Notes under the pieces: generated by a model
Told to the model about the DNA's origin: nothing
Databases searched by the model: none
The model's input: only the letters and a program-made list of their open reading frames with translations
Assembly (NCBI RefSeq): GCF_002564105.1
Contig: NZ_PDBX01000001.1
Span: 2,976,001 to 3,040,000, forward strand
Source of the DNA: Collimonas sp. PA-H2
GTDB taxonomy: Bacteria; Pseudomonadota; Gammaproteobacteria; Burkholderiales; Burkholderiaceae_D
Reading direction: 5' to 3'
Length of the DNA stretch: 64,000 nucleotides
Made by a program: the position numbers and the translations under genes
Shown here: piece by piece, positions 30,970 to 42,354 of the stretch
Layout of the letters: each line of letters starts with the position of its first letter
How positions within the stretch are numbered: position 1 is the first letter of the stretch

Positions 30970-31923
30970 ATGGCGGCGATTCAGATTACCAACGTCAAGA
31001 AGCGTTACCAGTCCTTGCAGGCTCTGGGCGGCGTTTCACTGACCATCGAAGAAGGCGAGTTCTTTGGCTTGCTAGGCCCCAACGGCGCCGGCAAGACTAC
31101 CTTGATTTCCATCATTGCCGGCTTGAATCGTCCCGATTCCGGCAATGTCACCATCCACGGCCACGATGTCGTCAGCGACTACCGCGCCGCGCGCCGCAAT
31201 CTCGGCGTGGTGCCGCAGGAGCTGGTGTTCGATCCGTTCTTCACGGTGCGGGAAACCCTGCGCATGCAATCCGGCTACTATGGCTTGAAGAACAATGACA
31301 AATGGATCGACGAGGTGATGGAAAACCTTGATCTCACCAACAAGGCCGACACCAATATGCGCGCCCTCTCCGGCGGCATGAAGCGGCGCGTGCTGGTGGC
31401 GCAGGCGCTGGTGCACAAGCCGCCCGTGATCGTACTGGATGAGCCGACCGCCGGCGTCGACGTCGAACTGCGCCAGACCTTGTGGCGCTTCATTTCGCGC
31501 CTGAACCGCGAAGGCCATACCGTGGTCCTGACCACGCATTACCTGGAAGAAGCGCAGGAACAGTGCAACCGCATCGCCATGCTCAAGCTGGGGCAGGTGG
31601 TCGCGCTCGACACCACCTCGGCGCTGATCAAGCGCATCGCCGGTTCGCAACTGATCGTGCAACTGTCTGGCGGCAGCCTGCCGGCGCCCTTGCAGCATCT
31701 GGTGCTGCATGCGGACGGCGGCAAGTTCGCCCTGCGCGTCAACCACTATGCCGACGTCGAACCGATCCTGGCCTCTTTGCGGCAGTCCGGCGCGGTGATT
31801 GAAGACATGCAGCTGCAACAAGCCGATCTGGAAGACGTGTTCCTGCAGATCATGGATAGCAAGGTCAGCGCCAACGGCTTCAATGTCTACGCTGACGAAT
31901 ACAGTGCAGGCGGTGGCAAATGA
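30970..31923 (+). CDS. ABC-2 type exporter ATP-binding protein (YadG-like)
   Basis: A 317-residue ATPase. Walker A 'GLLGPNGAGKTTLISI', signature 'LSGGMKRRVLVAQAL', Walker B 'PPVIVLDEPTAGVD' and H-loop 'VVLTTHYLEEA' are intact. It resembles E. coli YadG and other DrrA-type subunits. A C-terminal extension of about 80 residues follows the nucleotide-binding fold. Its stop overlaps the start of the permease gene (ATGA-type overlap). Substrate unknown. Its position between mlaB and ibaG suggests a link to envelope maintenance, but only by context. Confidence 0.88.
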   Translation: MAAIQITNVKKRYQSLQALGGVSLTIEEGEFFGLLGPNGAGKTTLISIIAGLNRPDSGNVTIHGHDVVSDYRAARRNLGVVPQELVFDPFFTVRETLRMQSGYYGLKNNDKWIDEVMENLDLTNKADTNMRALSGGMKRRVLVAQALVHKPPVIVLDEPTAGVDVELRQTLWRFISRLNREGHTVVLTTHYLEEAQEQCNRIAMLKLGQVVALDTTSALIKRIAGSQLIVQLSGGSLPAPLQHLVLHADGGKFALRVNHYADVEPILASLRQSGAVIEDMQLQQADLEDVFLQIMDSKVSANGFNVYADEYSAGGGK

Positions 31924-32678
31924 TGGTCGGTTTTCAAACGCTGTTTTACAAGGAAGTGCTGCGCTTCTGGAAAGTCGCGACGCAGACCATAGGCGCGCCT
32001 ATCCTGACCGCCATGCTGTACCTGCTGATTTTCGGCCACACGCTGAAAGACCATGTCGAAGTCTATCCGGGCGTGCAGTACACTGCTTTCCTGATCCCCG
32101 GCCTGGTGATGATGAGCGTGTTGCAAAATGCCTTCGCCAATACCTCGTCATCGTTGACACAGTCGAAAATGACCGGCAATCTGGTGTTTGTCCTGTTGCC
32201 GCCACTGTCGCATTGGGAGCTGTATGGCGGCTATGTGCTGGCGGCCGTGGTGCGTGGCCTGGCGGTTGGTTTCGGCGTGTTCGTGATCACTGCATGGTTC
32301 GGCAATCTGTCCTTCGTGGCGCCGTGGTGGATCGTGATTTTCGCCTTCCTTGGCGCGGCGTTGCTCGGCACCATGGGTTTGATCGCCGGCATCTGGGCCG
32401 ACAAGTTCGATCAGCTGGCGGTGTTTCAGAACTTCCTGATCATGCCGCTGACCTTCCTGGCCGGCGTGTTTTATTCGATCAAGTCGTTGCCGCCGTTCTG
32501 GCAAGCCGTGTCGCACCTGAATCCGTTCTTCTACATGATCGACGGCTTCCGCTACGGCTTCTTCGGCCAGTCCGACGTCAATCCGCTGATCAGCCTGGCG
32601 ATCATCTGCATCGCTCTGGCGCTGCTGTCGACCCTGGCGGTGCAGATGCTGAGACGCGGCTACAAGCTGCGCCACTAA
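31920..32678 (+). CDS. ABC-2 type exporter permease (YadH-like)
   Basis: A 252-residue inner-membrane permease with six predicted membrane segments and the ABC-2 signature region 'LTFLAGVFYSIKSLPPFWQAV' (about 177-197; key residues PL-FLAGVFYSIK). It resembles YadH, the partner of YadG. It overlaps the ATPase gene by four bases and is followed after 54 bases by the bolA-like gene. Confidence 0.88.
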   Translation: MMVGFQTLFYKEVLRFWKVATQTIGAPILTAMLYLLIFGHTLKDHVEVYPGVQYTAFLIPGLVMMSVLQNAFANTSSSLTQSKMTGNLVFVLLPPLSHWELYGGYVLAAVVRGLAVGFGVFVITAWFGNLSFVAPWWIVIFAFLGAALLGTMGLIAGIWADKFDQLAVFQNFLIMPLTFLAGVFYSIKSLPPFWQAVSHLNPFFYMIDGFRYGFFGQSDVNPLISLAIICIALALLSTLAVQMLRRGYKLRH

Positions 32679-32732
32679 ACCAGATCATTACAATTACATT
32701 CAGTTCGTACAGTTAACCGGTAAGAAAATATC

Positions 32733-32969
32733 ATGTTCCCTACACCCGATCTCGTTAAAAGTTACATCGCCGCCGGCCTTGAGTGCTCGCACCTCGAAGT
32801 CGAGGGCGACGGCCAGCATTTCAAGGCGGTGATCGTGTCGGCAGCGTTTGCCGGCAAGCGTCCGATACAGCGCCACCAGATCGTCTACGCGACGCTGGGC
32901 GACCGCATGCGCGAAGAGATCCATGCGCTGTCGATGAAGACCCTGACGCCCGAAGAGTTTGCCACATAA
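32733..32969 (+). CDS. ibaG: BolA-family protein IbaG (YrbA)
   Basis: A 78-residue BolA-like protein. It has the family fold motif 'LEVEGDGQHFKAVIVS' and 'AFAGKRPIQRHQIVYATLG', with a conserved His. BolA proteins pair with monothiol glutaredoxins in iron-sulfur handling. The neighbour order mla - ibaG - murA is the same as in E. coli, where ibaG affects acid stress and envelope lipid homeostasis. Confidence 0.9.
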   Translation: MFPTPDLVKSYIAAGLECSHLEVEGDGQHFKAVIVSAAFAGKRPIQRHQIVYATLGDRMREEIHALSMKTLTPEEFAT

Positions 32970-33060
32970 TTTACCGCTTAATTGACCGACTAATTGTGCG
33001 CCGGCTTGTCATCGCCGGCGCAGCCCGATGAACATTTCTGGTCCGGATGGCCAGGCATAA

Positions 33061-34979
<1,919 letters not shown>

Positions 34980-35021
34980 TGCCCAATTAAAGCCCATAAG
35001 CGGCAAACTGGAAGCAGCAAC

Positions 35022-36347
35022 ATGAGCATAGCAATCAGAAAACTCGATGCGGCACAGCCGGATTTCCAGGCGCAACTGAACGCCGTGCTGGCCTTCGAAG
35101 CCGGCGAAGATGAAGCCATCGACCAGGCTGCGGCGCGCATTCTGGCCGACGTCAAGGCGCGCGGCGACGCCGCCGTGCTGGAATACACCAACCGTTTCGA
35201 CCGCCTCAGCGCCAGCAGCGTCGGCGTGCTGGAAATCGGCCAGCAGGAATTGCAGGATGCCTTGGCGCAGTTGTCGCCGCAGCGCCGCAGCGCCTTGCAG
35301 ACCGCCGCCGACCGCGTGCGCGCCTATCACCAGCGGCAAAAGGTGGAATGCGGTTCGGACGGCTTCAGCTATACCGAAGCCGACGGCACCGTGCTCGGGC
35401 AGAAAGTGACGCCGCTGGACCGCGTCGGCATCTACGTCCCCGGCGGCAAGGCCGCTTATCCTTCTTCTGTGCTGATGAACGCGATCCCGGCCAAGGTCGC
35501 CGGCGTGCAGGAAATCATCATGGTGGTGCCGACCCCGGACGGCGTCAAGAATCCGCTGGTGCTGGCCGCCGCGGCCATCGCTGGCGTCGACCGCGTATTC
35601 ACCATCGGCGGCGCGCAAGCGGTGGCGGCGCTGGCCTACGGCACAGGCTCCATCCCGCAAGTCGACAAGATCGTCGGTCCCGGCAACGCCTATGTGGCGG
35701 CCGCCAAGCGCCGCGTGTTCGGTACGGTCGGCATCGACATGATCGCCGGGCCGTCGGAAATCCTGGTGATCTGCGACGGTACTACCGATCCCGACTGGGT
35801 AGCGATGGACCTGTTTTCGCAGGCTGAGCATGACGAGCTGGCGCAGTCGATCCTGCTGTGCCCCGACGCTGACTATATCGCCGCGGTGGAAGCCAGCATC
35901 AATCGCCAGCTGGCGCTGATGCCGCGGCATGAGGTGATCCGCACTTCGCTGACTGACCGCGGCGCCCTGATCAAGGTGCGCGACCTTGAGCAAGCCTGCG
36001 AAATCGCCAACCATATCGCCGCCGAACATCTGGAAATCTCGACCGAGAATCCGCAGCACTGGGCCGACCGCATCCGCCATGCCGGCGCCATGTTCCTGGG
36101 CCGCTTTTCTTCGGAAGCCCTGGGCGACTATTGCGCCGGTCCGAACCACGTGCTGCCGACCTCGCGCACCGCGCGCTTTTCGTCGCCGCTGGGGGTCTAC
36201 GATTTCCAGAAGCGTTCCAGCATGATCAACATCAGCGAAGCCGGCGCCCAGACCCTGGGCAAGGTGGCTGCGGAACTGGCTTACGGCGAAGGTTTGCAGG
36301 CGCATGCGCGCTCGGCGGAATATCGCCTGGAAGATGGCAAGCAATGA
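35022..36347 (+). CDS. hisD: Histidinol dehydrogenase
   Basis: A 441-residue zinc enzyme that performs the last two oxidations of histidine synthesis with NAD. Conserved segments include '[19 protein letters not shown]', '[13 protein letters not shown]' with metal ligands, 'EHLEI' and '[17 protein letters not shown]'. The length is normal. Its end overlaps the start of the DNA methyltransferase gene by 14 bases. Confidence 0.95.
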   Translation: MSIAIRKLDAAQPDFQAQLNAVLAFEAGEDEAIDQAAARILADVKARGDAAVLEYTNRFDRLSASSVGVLEIGQQELQDALAQLSPQRRSALQTAADRVRAYHQRQKVECGSDGFSYTEADGTVLGQKVTPLDRVGIYVPGGKAAYPSSVLMNAIPAKVAGVQEIIMVVPTPDGVKNPLVLAAAAIAGVDRVFTIGGAQAVAALAYGTGSIPQVDKIVGPGNAYVAAAKRRVFGTVGIDMIAGPSEILVICDGTTDPDWVAMDLFSQAEHDELAQSILLCPDADYIAAVEASINRQLALMPRHEVIRTSLTDRGALIKVRDLEQACEIANHIAAEHLEISTENPQHWADRIRHAGAMFLGRFSSEALGDYCAGPNHVLPTSRTARFSSPLGVYDFQKRSSMINISEAGAQTLGKVAAELAYGEGLQAHARSAEYRLEDGKQ

Positions 36348-37179
36348 TGAGGCTCGCTGCGGCGCGCTCAGTGTGTCCAGCGTGACGGCTGCCGGCGGCG
36401 ACTGGCTCAACCGCGTCTTCGGCGAAGATGCGATGCAAGGCCTGCAGCGCATTCCCGACGGTTCGGTCGACTTGCTGCTGGCCGATCCGCCGTATGGCCT
36501 GGGCAAGGATTACGGCAACGATTCCGACAAGCTCGATACCGCCGCCTACCTGCGCTGGACCGAAGAATGGATAGACGCCGCATTGCCGAAGCTAAAGCCG
36601 AACGGCAGCCTGTACATCTTCCTGACCTGGCGTTTTTCGCCGGAAATATTTGTCATGCTGAAGCAGCGCATGACCATGATCAATGAAATCGTCTGGGACC
36701 GGCGGGTGCCGTCGATGGGCGGCGGCACGCGGCGTTTTTCTTCGGTGCACGACACGATAGGTTTCTTTGCCCGCGCCAAGGACTATCACTTCGACCTCGA
36801 CGCCATCCGTATTCCCTACGACGCCGAAACCAAGAAAGCCCGTTCGCGCTCGATCTTTGTCGGCGCCAAATGGCTGGAACTGGGCTACAACCCGAAAGAT
36901 GTCTGGAGCGTTTCGCGCCTGCATCGCGAACATCGCGAACGTGCCGATCATCCGACCCAGAAGCCGCTGGAAATCGTCGAGCGCATGGTCAAGGCATCCT
37001 GCCCGCCGGGCGGGGTGGTGCTGGATCCCTTCATGGGCAGCGGCACCACGGCGGTGGCGGCGCGCCGCTGCGGCCGCAATTTCGTTGGTTTCGAGCTTAA
37101 TCCCGAGTACTGCGCCTTGATCGAACGGCGCCTGGCGCAATTGGATAGCAAGAAGCCAGATAAGAAAGCGCTGGCGTAG
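36334..37179 (+). CDS. Orphan DNA methyltransferase, beta-class N6-adenine (or N4-cytosine) type
   Basis: A 281-residue methyltransferase. The catalytic motif DPPY is at about 51-54 and the S-adenosylmethionine motif 'DPFMGSGTT' near 227-235; this order, with the target domain between them, defines the beta class. '[16 protein letters not shown]' is also typical. It resembles E. coli YhdJ in size and lacks the C-terminal domain of CcrM. No restriction gene is adjacent. It starts inside hisD (ATG 36334, 14-base overlap) and takes the place where hisC stands in many related his operons. Its TAG stop lies within a GTAGGGTGGG repeat, and a diverged second copy of its last ten codons lies beyond that repeat. 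Confidence 0.88.
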   Translation: MASNDEARCGALSVSSVTAAGGDWLNRVFGEDAMQGLQRIPDGSVDLLLADPPYGLGKDYGNDSDKLDTAAYLRWTEEWIDAALPKLKPNGSLYIFLTWRFSPEIFVMLKQRMTMINEIVWDRRVPSMGGGTRRFSSVHDTIGFFARAKDYHFDLDAIRIPYDAETKKARSRSIFVGAKWLELGYNPKDVWSVSRLHREHRERADHPTQKPLEIVERMVKASCPPGGVVLDPFMGSGTTAVAARRCGRNFVGFELNPEYCALIERRLAQLDSKKPDKKALA

Positions 37180-37277
37180 GGTGGGTACGAGTGCCCACGT
37201 TGATTCCAGGTAACGCGTGGGCAGAAAGACTGGCCCACCCTACCGGCAAGAAACCTGATGAGCGGGCGCTGGCCTGA
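37150..37277 (+). repeat. Direct repeat of the methyltransferase 3' end flanking a palindromic element
   Basis: The last 30 bases of the gene (37150-37179, encoding KKPDKKALA and stop) recur at 37248-37277 as a diverged copy that reads KKPDERALA and stop, 21 of 30 bases identical. The palindromic GTAGGGTGGG element lies between the two copies. This looks like an old duplication generated when the element inserted. Confidence 0.65.
37176..37243. repeat. Palindromic GTAGGGTGGG element, copy 1
   Basis: The element begins GTAGGGTGGG (37176) and ends CCCACCCTAC (to 37243), with inner GTGCCCACG and CGCGTGGGCA arms. It is 68 bases long. The same terminal sequences bound a larger copy at 48561-48673. 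Confidence 0.8.
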
Positions 37278-37472
37278 GATTCGGCGAAAAGCAACGCTGA
37301 TAAAGACTATCAAGACGTCTCTTAGCAGGAAAGCCGGAAAAAGCCGGTAAAATGATGGCGCGACTCAAAAGGCGCGCCAAGCAAGCTTCAATAACGGAGA
37401 AGCTGTACTATTTAGCATTACCTCCATGGCGCCGTGTGCGTCACCACATCGTAAATTGGTCTCAAGCTCAAC

Positions 37473-38069
37473 ATGTCTACGCCTCGAACAGCATCGATCA
37501 CCCGCAACACCAACGAGACGCAAATCCGCGTCTCCATCAATCTGGATGGCAGCGGCCAGCAAAAACTGAATACCGGCGTGCCCTTCCTGGACCATATGCT
37601 GGACCAGATTGCACGGCATGGCCTGATCGACCTGGATATCGAAGCCAACGGCGACTTGCATATCGACGCCCACCACACGGTGGAAGACGTCGGCATTACC
37701 TTGGGGCAAGCATTCGCCAAGGCGATCGGCGACAAGAAGGGCATCCGCCGCTACGGCCATGCCTACGTGCCGCTGGATGAAGCCTTGTCGCGCGTTGTCA
37801 TCGATTTTTCCGGCCGTCCCGGACTCGAATTCCACGTACCGTTCAAGCGCGCCATGATAGGCGGCTTCGACGTCGACCTGACCCACGAATTTTTCCAGGG
37901 CTTCGTCAACCACGCCCTGGTGTCTTTGCATATCGACAACCTGCGCGGCGAGAATGCCCACCATCAATGCGAAACCGTCTTCAAGGCGTTTGGCCGCGCA
38001 CTGCGTATGGCCACCGAACTGGACGCGCGTTCCGCCGGGACGATTCCTTCGACCAAGGGTAGTCTGTAG
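37473..38069 (+). CDS. hisB: Imidazoleglycerol-phosphate dehydratase
   Basis: A 198-residue manganese enzyme for the sixth step of histidine synthesis. The metal-binding motifs '[10 protein letters not shown]', '[11 protein letters not shown]' and '[18 protein letters not shown]' are present. It is the monofunctional form, without a histidinol-phosphatase domain. It is separated from the methyltransferase gene by 293 bases that carry repeats; TAAAAT at 37348-37353 may be a -10 box for its own transcription. Confidence 0.94.
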   Translation: MSTPRTASITRNTNETQIRVSINLDGSGQQKLNTGVPFLDHMLDQIARHGLIDLDIEANGDLHIDAHHTVEDVGITLGQAFAKAIGDKKGIRRYGHAYVPLDEALSRVVIDFSGRPGLEFHVPFKRAMIGGFDVDLTHEFFQGFVNHALVSLHIDNLRGENAHHQCETVFKAFGRALRMATELDARSAGTIPSTKGSL

Positions 38070-38240
38070 CGATCAGTAGTTGTTCGACGACTAATGTAAT
38101 CACTAAAGCAGCGCTTTCGTCCTGTGCGGTCGTTCTGGCAAATCGTTGCGCCGGTCTTGGCTCTGACTTTGACCTTATACCGGCAGATCTCGCAACGCGG
38201 ATGCGCACCAGGTTTGTTTCTCAAGACTTGAATTTTTATC

Positions 38241-38879
38241 ATGAACAAAATCGTTGTGGTTGACTATGGCATGGGCAACCTGCGCTCGGTGGCGCAGGCC
38301 CTGCGCCAAGTGGCGCCGGAAGCCGATGTCCGTATCTCCGGCGTCATCGCCGATATCCAGGCTGCCGACCGGCTAGTGTTGCCGGGCCAGGGCGCGATGC
38401 CGGACTGCATGCGCTGTCTGCGCGAGTCGGGCGTGCAGGAGGCCGTGCTGGAAGCTTCACGCAACAAGCCTTTGCTGGGCGTCTGCGTGGGCGAACAGAT
38501 GCTGTTCGACAGCAGCGAGGAAGGCCCTACCAACGGCCTCGGCCTGTTGCCGGGGAAGGTGGTGCGCTTCCAGCTCGACGGCCAGCTGCAAGATGACGGC
38601 TCGCGTTTCAAAGTGCCGCAGATGGGCTGGAACCGGGTGCGCCAGTCGCAGTCTCATCCGCTCTGGAACGGCATTGCCGACGACGACTATTTTTATTTCG
38701 TGCATAGTTACTACGCTGCGCCGGCGCTGGCCGAACATACCTTCGGCGAGACCGTTTATGGCGCCGCATTCAGCTGCGCCGTCGGCCGTGATAATATTTT
38801 CGCTACACAGTTCCATCCGGAGAAGAGCGCCGCCGCCGGTTTGCAGTTGTACAAGAACTTTGTGGAATGGCAAATTTAA
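38241..38879 (+). CDS. hisH: Imidazole glycerol phosphate synthase, glutaminase subunit
   Basis: A 212-residue class I glutaminase that supplies ammonia to HisF. The nucleophile Cys is about residue 82 ([12 protein letters not shown]), and the His-Glu pair is in '[12 protein letters not shown]'. The length is normal. About 170 bases separate it from hisB, and a repeat element follows. Confidence 0.94.
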   Translation: MNKIVVVDYGMGNLRSVAQALRQVAPEADVRISGVIADIQAADRLVLPGQGAMPDCMRCLRESGVQEAVLEASRNKPLLGVCVGEQMLFDSSEEGPTNGLGLLPGKVVRFQLDGQLQDDGSRFKVPQMGWNRVRQSQSHPLWNGIADDDYFYFVHSYYAAPALAEHTFGETVYGAAFSCAVGRDNIFATQFHPEKSAAAGLQLYKNFVEWQI

Positions 38880-38886
38880 TGATTGT

Positions 38887-38968
38887 GGGACAGAGCTGCC
38901 CGGGTAGGGTTTAAGAGCCACCGAAGCGTGGCGAATTACACTATCCGTGCGACTCTGTCCCCAACTGA
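38887..38968. repeat. GGGACAGAG palindrome, copy A, between hisH and hisA
   Basis: The element begins GGGACAGAG (38887-38895), contains TTAAGAGCCACCG and AGCGTGGCGAATTAC (inner hairpin GCCAC/GTGGC), and ends ACTCTGTCCCCAACTGA (38952-38968). Copy B with the same core lies at 54053-54106. Copy A carries two extra insertions, so it is about 28 bases longer. A further partial remnant (GGCTCCGTCCACAATGACT) follows at about 38980-38998. Confidence 0.8.
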
Positions 38969-39039
38969 CTAGATAGTGCGGCTCCGTCCACAATGACTCA
39001 AACCAGATTTTTAACTGAACTTAACCAATTAACGTAGCC

Positions 39040-39864
39040 ATGCTGCTGATACCTGCCATCGACCTCAAAGACGGTCACTGCGTACGCCTGAAACAAGGCG
39101 ATATGGACCAAGCCACTGTATTTTCCGAAGATCCGGGCGAGATGGCCCGCCATTGGCTGATGCAAGGCGCCCGCCGCCTGCACCTGGTGGACTTGAATGG
39201 CGCTTTTGCCGGCAAGCCGAAGAACGAACCGGCGGTCAAGGCCATCATCAAGGCGGTGCGTGAATTCGCCCTGCTCAACGGCGTCGAAGAAATCCCGGTG
39301 CAGCTGGGCGGCGGCATCCGCGACCTCGACACCATCGAACGCTACCTCGACGACGGCCTCAGCTACATCATCATCGGCACCGCCGCGGTCAAGAATCCCG
39401 GTTTCCTGCATGATGCCTGCAGCGCGTTTCCGGGCCAGATCATCGTCGGCCTGGACGCCAAGGACGGCAAGGTCGCCACCGACGGCTGGAGCAAGCTGTC
39501 CGGCCACGAAGTGATCGATCTCGCCAAGAAGTTCGAAGACTACGGCTGCGCTTCCATCGTCTACACCGACATCGGCCGCGACGGCATGATGGGCGGCGTC
39601 AACATCGAAGCCACCGTCAAGCTGGCGCAAAGCATGACGATTCCGGTGATCGCCTCCGGCGGCGTCCACAACGTCCACGATGTGGAAGCATTGTGCGCGG
39701 TGCAGGACGAAGGCATCGAGGCGGTGATCTGCGGCCGTTCGATCTACGAAGGCACGCTCGACCTGCGTTCGGCGCAGGAGCGCGCCGACGAGCTGAGCGA
39801 TGTCTTGAGCGACGGCCTCGAAGACGAAGATTTATCGGAGCAGCCCGCAGCTGACAAGTCATGA
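39040..39864 (+). CDS. hisA: ProFAR isomerase (HisA)
   Basis: A 274-residue TIM-barrel isomerase, fourth step of histidine synthesis. The catalytic Asp8 is in '[16 protein letters not shown]', and the second Asp in '[12 protein letters not shown]'. It is about 25 residues longer than usual because of an acidic C-terminal tail ([18 protein letters not shown]). Its stop overlaps the hisF start (ATGA). Confidence 0.94.
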   Translation: MLLIPAIDLKDGHCVRLKQGDMDQATVFSEDPGEMARHWLMQGARRLHLVDLNGAFAGKPKNEPAVKAIIKAVREFALLNGVEEIPVQLGGGIRDLDTIERYLDDGLSYIIIGTAAVKNPGFLHDACSAFPGQIIVGLDAKDGKVATDGWSKLSGHEVIDLAKKFEDYGCASIVYTDIGRDGMMGGVNIEATVKLAQSMTIPVIASGGVHNVHDVEALCAVQDEGIEAVICGRSIYEGTLDLRSAQERADELSDVLSDGLEDEDLSEQPAADKS

Positions 39865-40625
39865 CTCTTGCCAAACGCATCATCCCCTGCCTCGACGTGA
39901 CCAATGGCCGCGTCGTCAAGGGCGTCAATTTCCTGGAGCTGCGCGACGCCGGCGATCCGGTCGAGATCGCCCGCCGCTACGACGAGCAGGGCGCTGATGA
40001 ACTGACCTTCCTCGACATCACCGCGTCGTCAGACAACCGCGACCTGATCCTGCCGATCATCGAAGCGGTGGCGTCGCAGGTATTCATTCCGCTGACGGTA
40101 GGCGGCGGCGTGCGCGTGGTGGAAGATGTGCGCCGTCTGCTGAACGCCGGCGCCGACAAGGTCGGCATCAATACTTCCGCGGTGACCAATCCGCAGCTGG
40201 TGGCGGACGCCGCCGCCAAGTACGGTTCGCAATGCATCGTGGTCGCCATCGACGCCAAGCAGGTCGCGCCGGGCAAGTGGGAAGTATTCACCCACGGCGG
40301 CCGCAAGGCGACCGGCCTGGATGCGATCGAATGGGCGCAAAAGATGGAACAGCTGGGAGCCGGCGAAATCCTGCTGACCAGCATGGACCGCGACGGCACC
40401 AAGGTTGGTTTCGACCTGGCCTTGACCAGCAGCGTGTCGAATGCCGTGACGATACCGGTGATTGCCTCCGGCGGCGTCGGCGGCTTGCAGGACCTGGCTG
40501 ACGGCATCAAGATCGGCCGCGCCGATGCGGTGCTGGCGGCGAGCATTTTCCACTATGGTCAACACACTGTGCAGGAAGCCAAGCAGTTCATGGCGGCACA
40601 GCAGATCCCTATGAGGCTAGCATGA
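39861..40625 (+). CDS. hisF: Imidazole glycerol phosphate synthase, cyclase subunit
   Basis: A 254-residue TIM-barrel cyclase working with HisH. Catalytic Asp residues lie in '[15 protein letters not shown]' (Asp12) and '[15 protein letters not shown]'. Four-base overlaps with hisA before it and hisI after it show tight coupling. Confidence 0.95.
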   Translation: MTLAKRIIPCLDVTNGRVVKGVNFLELRDAGDPVEIARRYDEQGADELTFLDITASSDNRDLILPIIEAVASQVFIPLTVGGGVRVVEDVRRLLNAGADKVGINTSAVTNPQLVADAAAKYGSQCIVVAIDAKQVAPGKWEVFTHGGRKATGLDAIEWAQKMEQLGAGEILLTSMDRDGTKVGFDLALTSSVSNAVTIPVIASGGVGGLQDLADGIKIGRADAVLAASIFHYGQHTVQEAKQFMAAQQIPMRLA

Positions 40626-41017
40626 GCAGCGTGAGTTGGTTAAACAAGGTCAGATGGGATGAACACGGCCTGGTGCCGGTGATTGCCCAGGAGCTGGGTT
40701 CGAACGATGTCCTGATGTTCGCCTGGATGAACCGTGACGCCCTGGCGAAGACGGTGGCGTTGGGCGAGGCAGTCTACTGGAGCCGCTCGCGCAAGAAACT
40801 CTGGCACAAGGGCGAAGAGTCCGGCCACGTGCAGAAAGTGCATGAAATCCGTCTCGATTGCGACGAAGACGTGGTGTTGCTGAAAGTGACCCAGGCCGGC
40901 GACATCGCTTGCCATACCGGCCGCCATTCCTGCTTCTTCCAGAAGTATGAAAGCGACAGCAAGAGCTGGGAAGCGGTCGAGCCGGTGTTGAAAGAACCGG
41001 ACGAGATTTATAAATAA
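40622..41017 (+). CDS. hisI: Phosphoribosyl-AMP cyclohydrolase
   Basis: A 131-residue zinc enzyme, third step of histidine synthesis. Seen: '[10 protein letters not shown]', '[20 protein letters not shown]', the Asp-rich magnesium site '[12 protein letters not shown]', and zinc Cys residues in '[11 protein letters not shown]'. It is monofunctional; the phosphohydrolase activity is in separate hisE. Confidence 0.94.
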   Translation: MSSVSWLNKVRWDEHGLVPVIAQELGSNDVLMFAWMNRDALAKTVALGEAVYWSRSRKKLWHKGEESGHVQKVHEIRLDCDEDVVLLKVTQAGDIACHTGRHSCFFQKYESDSKSWEAVEPVLKEPDEIYK

Positions 41018-41057
41018 TGGCGGATCCCGTGCAAGCATTTAACCTGGCGATGGCTAG

Positions 41058-41127
41058 CGTCGTCCCCGCGAACACGGGGACCCATTTTACGGTCATCAAG
41101 TTGGATTCCGGCATGCGCGGGAATGAA
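41058..41127. repeat. Intergenic double-hairpin repeat between hisI and hisE
   Basis: GTCCCCG (41062-41068) pairs with CGGGGAC (41075-41081), and ATTCCG...CGGGAAT (41105-41124) forms a second hairpin. The outer parts resemble the common proteobacterial 'TCATTCCCGCG...GGAATCCA' repeat. It fills most of the 144-base gap between hisI and hisE. Confidence 0.65.
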
Positions 41128-41161
41128 GGCATATCGTCAACAGAGCGGATTTGAAGCAACC

Positions 41162-41539
41162 ATGAGTGATACCTTACAGCGCCTGGCCGCCGTCATCGAG
41201 TCGCGCAAGCCAGCCAACGGCGGCGATCCGGCCACGTCCTATGTGGCGCGCTTGTTCGCCAAGGGCGACGATGCGATCCTGAAGAAGATCGGCGAGGAAG
41301 CCACGGAAACCGTGATGGCCGCCAAGGATGCGCGCGTCGACGGCGACGTTTCGCATGTCCTGTATGAATGCGCCGACCTGTGGTTCCATTCGATGATCAT
41401 GCTGGCGCAATTCAACCTGACGCCGCAAGATGTGCTGCAGGAACTGGCGCGGCGCGAGGGTTTATCCGGGATCGACGAAAAAGCCAGCCGCAAGCTGAGC
41501 GAGCACGAACAGCAGGAATCCGATACAGGTAAGAATTGA
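41162..41539 (+). CDS. hisE: Phosphoribosyl-ATP pyrophosphohydrolase
   Basis: A 125-residue all-alpha MazG-like hydrolase for the second step of histidine synthesis. The acidic metal-binding signature is '[16 protein letters not shown]' followed by '[14 protein letters not shown]'. I chose ATG 41162 ([12 protein letters not shown]); the upstream ATG 41123 lies inside the repeat sequence. This is the last his gene of the operon. Confidence 0.93.
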   Translation: MSDTLQRLAAVIESRKPANGGDPATSYVARLFAKGDDAILKKIGEEATETVMAAKDARVDGDVSHVLYECADLWFHSMIMLAQFNLTPQDVLQELARREGLSGIDEKASRKLSEHEQQESDTGKN

Positions 41540-41606
41540 GGCCCGCGCAAGGCCGCTTTGTTATAGCATCCTGATTCCTTTCGGCTGTTTGATATCTGGA
41601 GATAAT

Positions 41607-41978
41607 TTGGAAAATTGTATTTTTTGCAAAATCGCGGCCAAGCAGATCCCGTCCAAGCTGATCTATGAAGACGATGACCTGGTCGCCTTCAACGACATCA
41701 ATCCGGCGGCGCCCATCCATTTTCTTATTGTGCCGAAGCAACATATCGCGACGCTTGCCGATTGCGGTGAGCAGCACGCCGCTTTGCTGGGTAAAATGGC
41801 GCTCCTGGCGCCGCGTCTCGCAAAAGAGCAAGGTTGTGGCTACCAGCTCGATGAGCAAGGCCATGCCAGCGGCGGTTTCAAGACCCTGTTCAACACCGGA
41901 CCGGAGGGCGGCCAAGAGGTGTACCATTTGCATATGCACGTCATCGGCGGACCTAAGCCGTGGCGCGGGCAGCGCTAA
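41607..41978 (+). CDS. HIT-family (histidine triad) nucleotide hydrolase
   Basis: A 123-residue HINT-type protein that hydrolyses purine nucleoside phosphoramidates such as AMP-lysine. The N-terminal 'CIFCKIAAKQIPSKLIYEDD' and the triad 'HLHMHVIGG' at about 107-111 are clear. There is no ATG; TTG 41607 (MENCIFCKI) with GGAG five bases upstream is the best start. It lies between hisE and tatA, a common arrangement in Burkholderiales. Confidence 0.92.
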   Translation: MENCIFCKIAAKQIPSKLIYEDDDLVAFNDINPAAPIHFLIVPKQHIATLADCGEQHAALLGKMALLAPRLAKEQGCGYQLDEQGHASGGFKTLFNTGPEGGQEVYHLHMHVIGGPKPWRGQR

Positions 41979-42080
41979 GCCAGGTTGGCGTTGGCGAAAA
42001 ATGCTACCGGGTTTGTAAGGAATAGACGGTTACTTTGACTTAGCAAGTCCGGGCACAGGATGTCCGGCAAGGAGAAAAAA

Positions 42081-42290
42081 ATGGGTTCGTTCAGTATTTG
42101 GCACTGGTTGATCGTGCTGGTTATCGTGATGTTGGTATTTGGCACCAAAAAAATCGGCAACATGGGCTCCGACCTCGGCAAGGCCGTCAAGGGCTTCAAG
42201 GATGGCGTCAAGGGCGAGGAAGAAAAAGCCGCCGCTGACAAACAAACGATTGATGTGGCAGCCAAAGAAAAGGACAAGTCCGGCAACTGA
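42081..42290 (+). CDS. tatA: Sec-independent translocase subunit TatA
   Basis: A 69-residue protein with one N-terminal membrane helix (about 6-20), the hinge '[20 protein letters not shown]' and an amphipathic helix. It forms the pore for folded twin-arginine proteins. ATG 42081 is supported by an AAGGAG 6 bases upstream; ATG 42060 lies before that site. Confidence 0.94.
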   Translation: MGSFSIWHWLIVLVIVMLVFGTKKIGNMGSDLGKAVKGFKDGVKGEEEKAAADKQTIDVAAKEKDKSGN

Positions 42291-42354
42291 GTCATGGCCG
42301 CCGCCAGCGCAAATCCATGCTGCCGGCCCGGCCTGATGCTTGCCGCTCCTCCCC

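Noticed and set aside
36304..36333. Methyltransferase start at ATG 36304
   Set aside because: It would lie deeper inside hisD without a better ribosome binding site; ATG 36334 gives a shorter overlap, though the exact start is uncertain.
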